A stretch of 64,000 nt of DNA from Euonymus europaeus (Eukaryota; Streptophyta; Magnoliopsida; Celastrales; Celastraceae), in the NCBI GenBank assembly GCA_963580455.1, contig OY756967.1:4548501-4612500 (forward strand), written 5' to 3'. This document shows positions 59,948 through 64,000 of this stretch, in pieces. The position numbers and the translations under genes are program-made. The notes beneath the pieces were generated by a model that did no database searches, was not told the origin of the DNA, and worked only from the letters and a program-made list of their open reading frames with translations. The first letter of the stretch is position 1. Every line of letters starts with the position of its first letter.

Positions 59948-62393
59948 TTACCTTCTAGGAACAAAAGGTCTGTCAAAATAAGGCATGGGCTGTGCTTTTG
60001 GTATGAGCTCCTTTCTCAACCTTCTTATTTCTTCCTCTTCTGCTAACTATAAGAAGGAACTAGCACTATAAGTATTTAAAGCAAAAGTTGGGCAAGACCA
60101 AAAGGCTGTTATATTTAATATTGATAACAATATTCAAGCGATATACCTTTTGCTGTCTCTCTCTTTCCATCTTGTATTGCTCGATAAGGCTCATCTTCTC
60201 TGCAACCTAATAGCCCTCCCACAAACACAAGTGATCAATACTCATTGATAACAACACACAGAAATATACTGATTATTTAATGAAATTGTTATCAGTAAAA
60301 AAAAAGGTTTTCGTATAATCCATTGGACTGCCCTCTTTCATTTACCTCAGATGCCATGAATTACTTCAAATTCCTTAAAGGTTACCAAGTCAATACAATG
60401 TTGGAGCAATAGAGATTTCTAGAACAATATAAGCACCTATTTTTCCATCAAAGTTTCTCAATAAAAGCCTCAAAAGATTTCACGTATACAACCCTGTAAC
60501 ATCGTGCAACACGTACATACGTTGACTTAAACTTCAGAGACAAAATTAAGTGCACCTGTTGGTCAAATTCAGAACGCTCCTCTGCTCGGATGTCGCTGTG
60601 GAGCTTCAAGTCAACAGGCCTTGTACATTCTTTCACTTGAGGTTTAATTAGACACTGAAATATGTTAACGAACAAGTTAGCACAACTGAATGGCACAAAC
60701 AAGTCTGCAAGTAAATGGCTTCAGAAATGTTGTTTGGATAAGTTCATTATGCAATGGCAACTAAACAATCCGCCAAATATATTTATTTTTCTCTGTCCCC
60801 CTACCATAGAGAGAGCAATTTCCAAGTGTATGGTGCCCAAATAAACAGACATGTTCTTCTCCACTTATCAAAATAGCCTTACCTCTGGTTCATCTGTCGT
60901 CCACGGAAGGCCTTGTGCAATAGGAATTCGCTGCCTCTCCTGCTCTATCATCATTTCCTGCAACTTCTTCATAAACTCCTCCTCCTTCATTCTTCCCCTT
61001 TGCTACAATGAGAACGAAAACAACAAAAACGAAATGACTATCAGAGCAAAATAAGGTGTCCCATTCATTGATCAATTTTACTCAAACTCAAATCTACCTC
61101 TGTCCTCAACTTGAAGGGCTTTTGGGATGTGGCTCTGAGCTGCTTTTTCTTCCATCTTCTTCCACCCATTGTTCCACAGGATTCAGAACTCTAAAGTATC
61201 TCACATGGATGCAAAATTTCACCAGACATTTAAACATATACCCATCCATTGGTAACAGTCAAAATAATAAAATAAGAACTAATTAAAAAATTTACATTTC
61301 TTCGACTTTTCTTGGCCCCATTAGAATTTCTGCTTGAGATACTGAAACACAAAATTATAGCCGGAAAAACCAATGAGAAATCAAAATATGAAAAAGAACA
61401 TATAGAAAAAAGTAAGCCTTCAATCATCAATCAAACTTAGTGATTTTGCTAAAGTCCAATCAAGTAATACATTATAAACACCAACCTTCCTCGGCTGCTA
61501 TCCCATGAAGAAGTTACTGAGGCACGTGAGCCCAAACCAAGATTCTCTGATGTCAAGATGAACTCAGATGGGCAAAATGAAGAAGACAAGGCCTCTGTCT
61601 CGGACACCTTAGGCGGTTGCAATCCTTGTAGTACCCATTTCATTGGCTTCTTCCTGTCCTCCTCTGGCTCCTCTTCTACCTTCTTCTCATCAGATTCCTT
61701 CGAATTTGGTATTGAAACAAGCTTCTCAAAGGCCTGGACTAACTGCAACACGCTCCCAGATTCAGGCACGCTACTCCTTGCTTCCTCAAGTAACTTATCC
61801 CTTCTTCTCTTAATTGTAAAACTACCTGTTTGACTCAACTGCTCAACCTCAGATGCAGGATCAGGATTATGAAATCCATATCCACTGTCAATCTCGAAAT
61901 TTTGAGCGACTGAATCCTTCTCCGTCATTTCTTGAACTTCACTCCCAGCTCTGTCACAGGCCTTCACTGAGATCGCCTCACCATTCTCTTCAACACCGCT
62001 CCGGCTCTTGAAGAACTCCTCCTGTGATGCTCTCAATGTCTCATAAGCCACACAAAGACACTTCTTCATATTACCCCCGAATCTCTCTTTGCACTTGCAA
62101 TCAACTGTTGAATTTTCCTCGGATTTCTCTTTCTTGGATTTCTTCTTTGCCACAACGAATTTCCTCTCCCTAATTTTGTTTCTCGGAGAATAAGGAACCG
62201 GATTAGGGTTCCTGGACGCGGATTTCTTCGCTTTTGCGGACTTGGTTGATGGAGAACTGGTTGATTTTTGGCCAGGGCTTGAACGAGAGACATTAGGGTT
62301 TGAATTCTCCAAGGACGAACGAACCTTGGATTTCGAACCATGTTGATCTTTCACTGGAGTCGCCGATTTTCCGTTCTTGGCCACCGAATCCAT
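59948..62393 (-). CDS. TPX2 C-terminal-domain (microtubule-associated) protein
   Basis: Seven exons on the minus strand: 62393-61486, 61341-61296, 61190-61098, 61002-60883, 60654-60556, 60206-60147 and 60046-59948 (474 residues). The N-terminal half is Ser/Lys-rich, with a basic stretch and a conserved CVAYETLRASQEEFFKSR. The middle has KPMKWVLQGLQPPKV. The C-terminal TPX2-type region reads WKKKQLRATSQKPFKLRTE, IPIAQGLPWTTDEPE, TRPVDLKLHSDIRAEERSEF, VAEKMSLIEQYKMERERQ, EEEIRRLRKELIPKAQPM, PYFDRPFVPRR then TAA. Plant proteins of this family bind and bundle microtubules. The stop falls inside AGAAGGTAA, which could also be a splice donor (AG|GTAAAG), so a further exon cannot be ruled out. The 5' leader is GA/CT-rich (about 62460-62490). 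Confidence 0.88.
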
Positions 62394-63260
62394 TATTTGA
62401 TACAAAAGAAACCCAATTCTGAAAATCGAAACTGAAAATTTCGGGTTTAGATGAAGAAATAAAAAGAAAGGAGAGAGAGAGAATTTAGTTCAGTTTGATG
62501 CTCTAGTGATATTTTCTGTATGATGAATTGATGAATAGATAGATGTGCGTGCGGCGAGGACAAAAAGGAACGTTGGGACTTGGGAGGGTTCTCGACGCTC
62601 TCTCCGTAACGGCTAGTTTGCCTATGGGGGTGATTTTTTTTATCCGTTTATGTTCTTGTCTGCTAGAGAGTTTCAAAGATTATACGTCATTTTTAAAAAT
62701 ATATTAAATTTATATGTTTATTATTTACGTTTTAATAGTCACTCGACATGTATATAGTAATGAGTCATTTTGTACATTTGAGTATCATATGCTATCATAT
62801 ATCAAATACCAACAGAGCTTATTTAACAGCTTATATAATAGCAGCTTATACGCTATTATAATTTCAGATCTATCAAACAAAAATTATATATATATTGATA
62901 GGAAAAATTGTCAAAATGTCTAACCTTCACCACATATTTGTTAAAAATCAGGAAGGTTTTTATATTTAATTTTAGGTCAAAAAAAGGGCAATCATGTAGT
63001 TCAGGTGCTAGTATTTTTTTCTTAATGGCAAAACTACCCTTGAATTTGAATTTGTTGAGCTTATCTTGTGTTGGGATTTGTTTGTGGGTGTTGTAGAGTT
63101 AAAAATGTGACAAGCGAGAGGGAGAGCTGACGACAGATGGCTAGATTTTGGGTGAGAGTGGAGCCACCCACATCACAGTAGTTCTAGGTCTAAAGACTCG
63201 GGGCGGCTTTCATGCTATAATCTGAGATCCGAAGTGAGACATTCTTCCTAAAATATCGGG
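62394..63260. other. 5' flank of the TPX2-family gene and AT-rich spacer
   Basis: It starts with the leader and promoter of the minus-strand gene. The stretch 62640-62900 is AT-rich, with AGCTTAT-type phrases. No gene supported. Confidence 0.4.
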
Positions 63261-64000
63261 TTGTTCCAAATGCTTTCGTTTCCTTCATTCCTTTCTCAAG
63301 GCAAGACTCCGTTGTATTCTTCAACCATTGGTCTAGGGTACGTATCGCTGGCGTATCCTTTTTGTTTCCTTAGTTTTCTTCCAAGGTATATTGTCGCGGT
63401 TTGGTTTGGGTTTCTATTTTTTATTTTCCTTCTTTGCATTTTTTTAAAAATACCTTGTTTATTTAGTTTTTCAGTACTGTATATATTTTTTGGGAGGTTT
63501 AAACTTTGTTGATATTTGGTTTGGTTTTTTAGTTGTATGGAAGGTTGTTTCAGTAGTATTGTTTTTGTAATACCCTTAAAATACCTTGAAACATATCCTT
63601 TTTGTTTCTTCAGTTGTCTTCCAAGATACTGTATGTTTTTTTTGGGAGGTTTATGTTTTGTTAATATTTGGTTTGGTTTTGTTTTTTGGTTGCAGGAAAG
63701 ATTGTTTCAGTAGTATTATTTTTGTGATACCCTTAAGATACCTTGCTGCAAGAAGGTAAAATACTATAAGCCGACACAAGTCATCTCCATCATCATGCTT
63801 ATTGCGCACAACTGTTTCTTTCATTTAGGTTCGACATGTCCATTGTGTTTGGTAAAGTCAGAAGTGTATCACAAAGGCACCATATTCCAGCAATCAAAGT
63901 CGTTGTAAACACAAACTAGAATGGGTTGTGTAGCAATGGCGCTATATATTTATGGATCGGTGAAGTCGCGTCGTTTAAATACAGATGTCGTTGATGGAGG
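63261..64000 (+). repeat. T-rich region with an internal tandem duplication
   Basis: The segment 63353-63590 is partly repeated at 63593-63745. Shared blocks in order are TATCCTTTTTGTTTC, CTTCCAAG, ACTGTAT, TTTTTTGGGAGGTTTA, TATTTGGTTTGGTTTT, GATTGTTTCAGTAGTATT (GGTTGTTTC in copy 1) and GATACCCTTAA. Copy 1 holds an extra ~90 bp. Open frames here are Phe-rich and not credible genes. The end of the window is otherwise unrecognised. Confidence 0.7.

Noticed and set aside
61558..61833. Plus-strand ORF rich in Ser/Phe
   Set aside because: It is the antisense shadow of exon 1 of the TPX2-family gene.
62908..63713. Phe-rich ORFs at the right end
   Set aside because: They arise from T-rich, tandemly duplicated DNA and show no protein-like composition.

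Overview
This window is nuclear DNA of a eudicot plant. The evidence is GT-AG spliced genes with plant-only products (plastid acetyl-CoA carboxylase subunit, alpha-expansins, a PSPG-box glycosyltransferase, a serine carboxypeptidase-like protein), AT-rich spacers, and plant-type Ty3/gypsy Tat-lineage, Ty1/copia, Mutator-like, hAT-like and Tourist-like elements. I could not fix the species. No operons, CRISPR arrays or prokaryotic features are present.

Layout, left to right. 1-605 is the 3' end of a serine carboxypeptidase-like gene. 0.9-5.5 kb is a degraded Ty3/gypsy element with a 5-bp target-site duplication, flanked by an older ~400-bp direct repeat. 6.6-8.6 kb is a broken EXO70E2-like exocyst gene. 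8.6-18 kb is mostly gene-poor spacer with one tRNA-Asn(GUU) at 12.43 kb. 18.4-24.0 kb is an eight-exon gene for a large Gln/Ser/Asn-rich plant protein (the family labelled dentin sialophosphoprotein-related), which seems to lack its usual 5' end. 24-30 kb is a repeat field with a solo LTR, a Tourist-like MITE, an RNase-H-like relic and two copies of an unidentified gene-like relic.

30.4-31.8 kb is an intact UGT83A1-like glycosyltransferase. 34.6-34.9 kb (minus) is a small UPBEAT1-like atypical bHLH. 36.7-44.3 kb (minus) is an expansin cluster: two intact two-exon alpha-expansins and the promoter plus first codons of a third, interleaved with repeats and a Mutator-like element. 45-49.7 kb is again transposon debris (tandem repeats, gypsy and copia fragments). 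49.8-55.3 kb is a divergent housekeeping pair: plastid BCCP (minus, seven exons) and ribosomal protein eS19 (plus, four exons), sharing a ~1-kb intergenic promoter. 56.1-57.0 kb is a hAT-like non-autonomous element. 57.6-58.5 kb is an intronless class III chitinase. 59.9-62.4 kb (minus) is a TPX2-domain microtubule protein gene. 62.4-64 kb is AT/T-rich spacer with a tandem duplication.

The genes do not form one pathway. They are independent loci for cell-wall loosening (expansins), membrane and protein synthesis (BCCP, RPS19), defence (chitinase), glycosylation (UGT) and cytoskeleton (TPX2 family). I found no convincing undescribed system. The most informative features are the local duplication history of the expansins, the decayed or shortened gene copies, and several transposons whose target-site duplications can be read directly.
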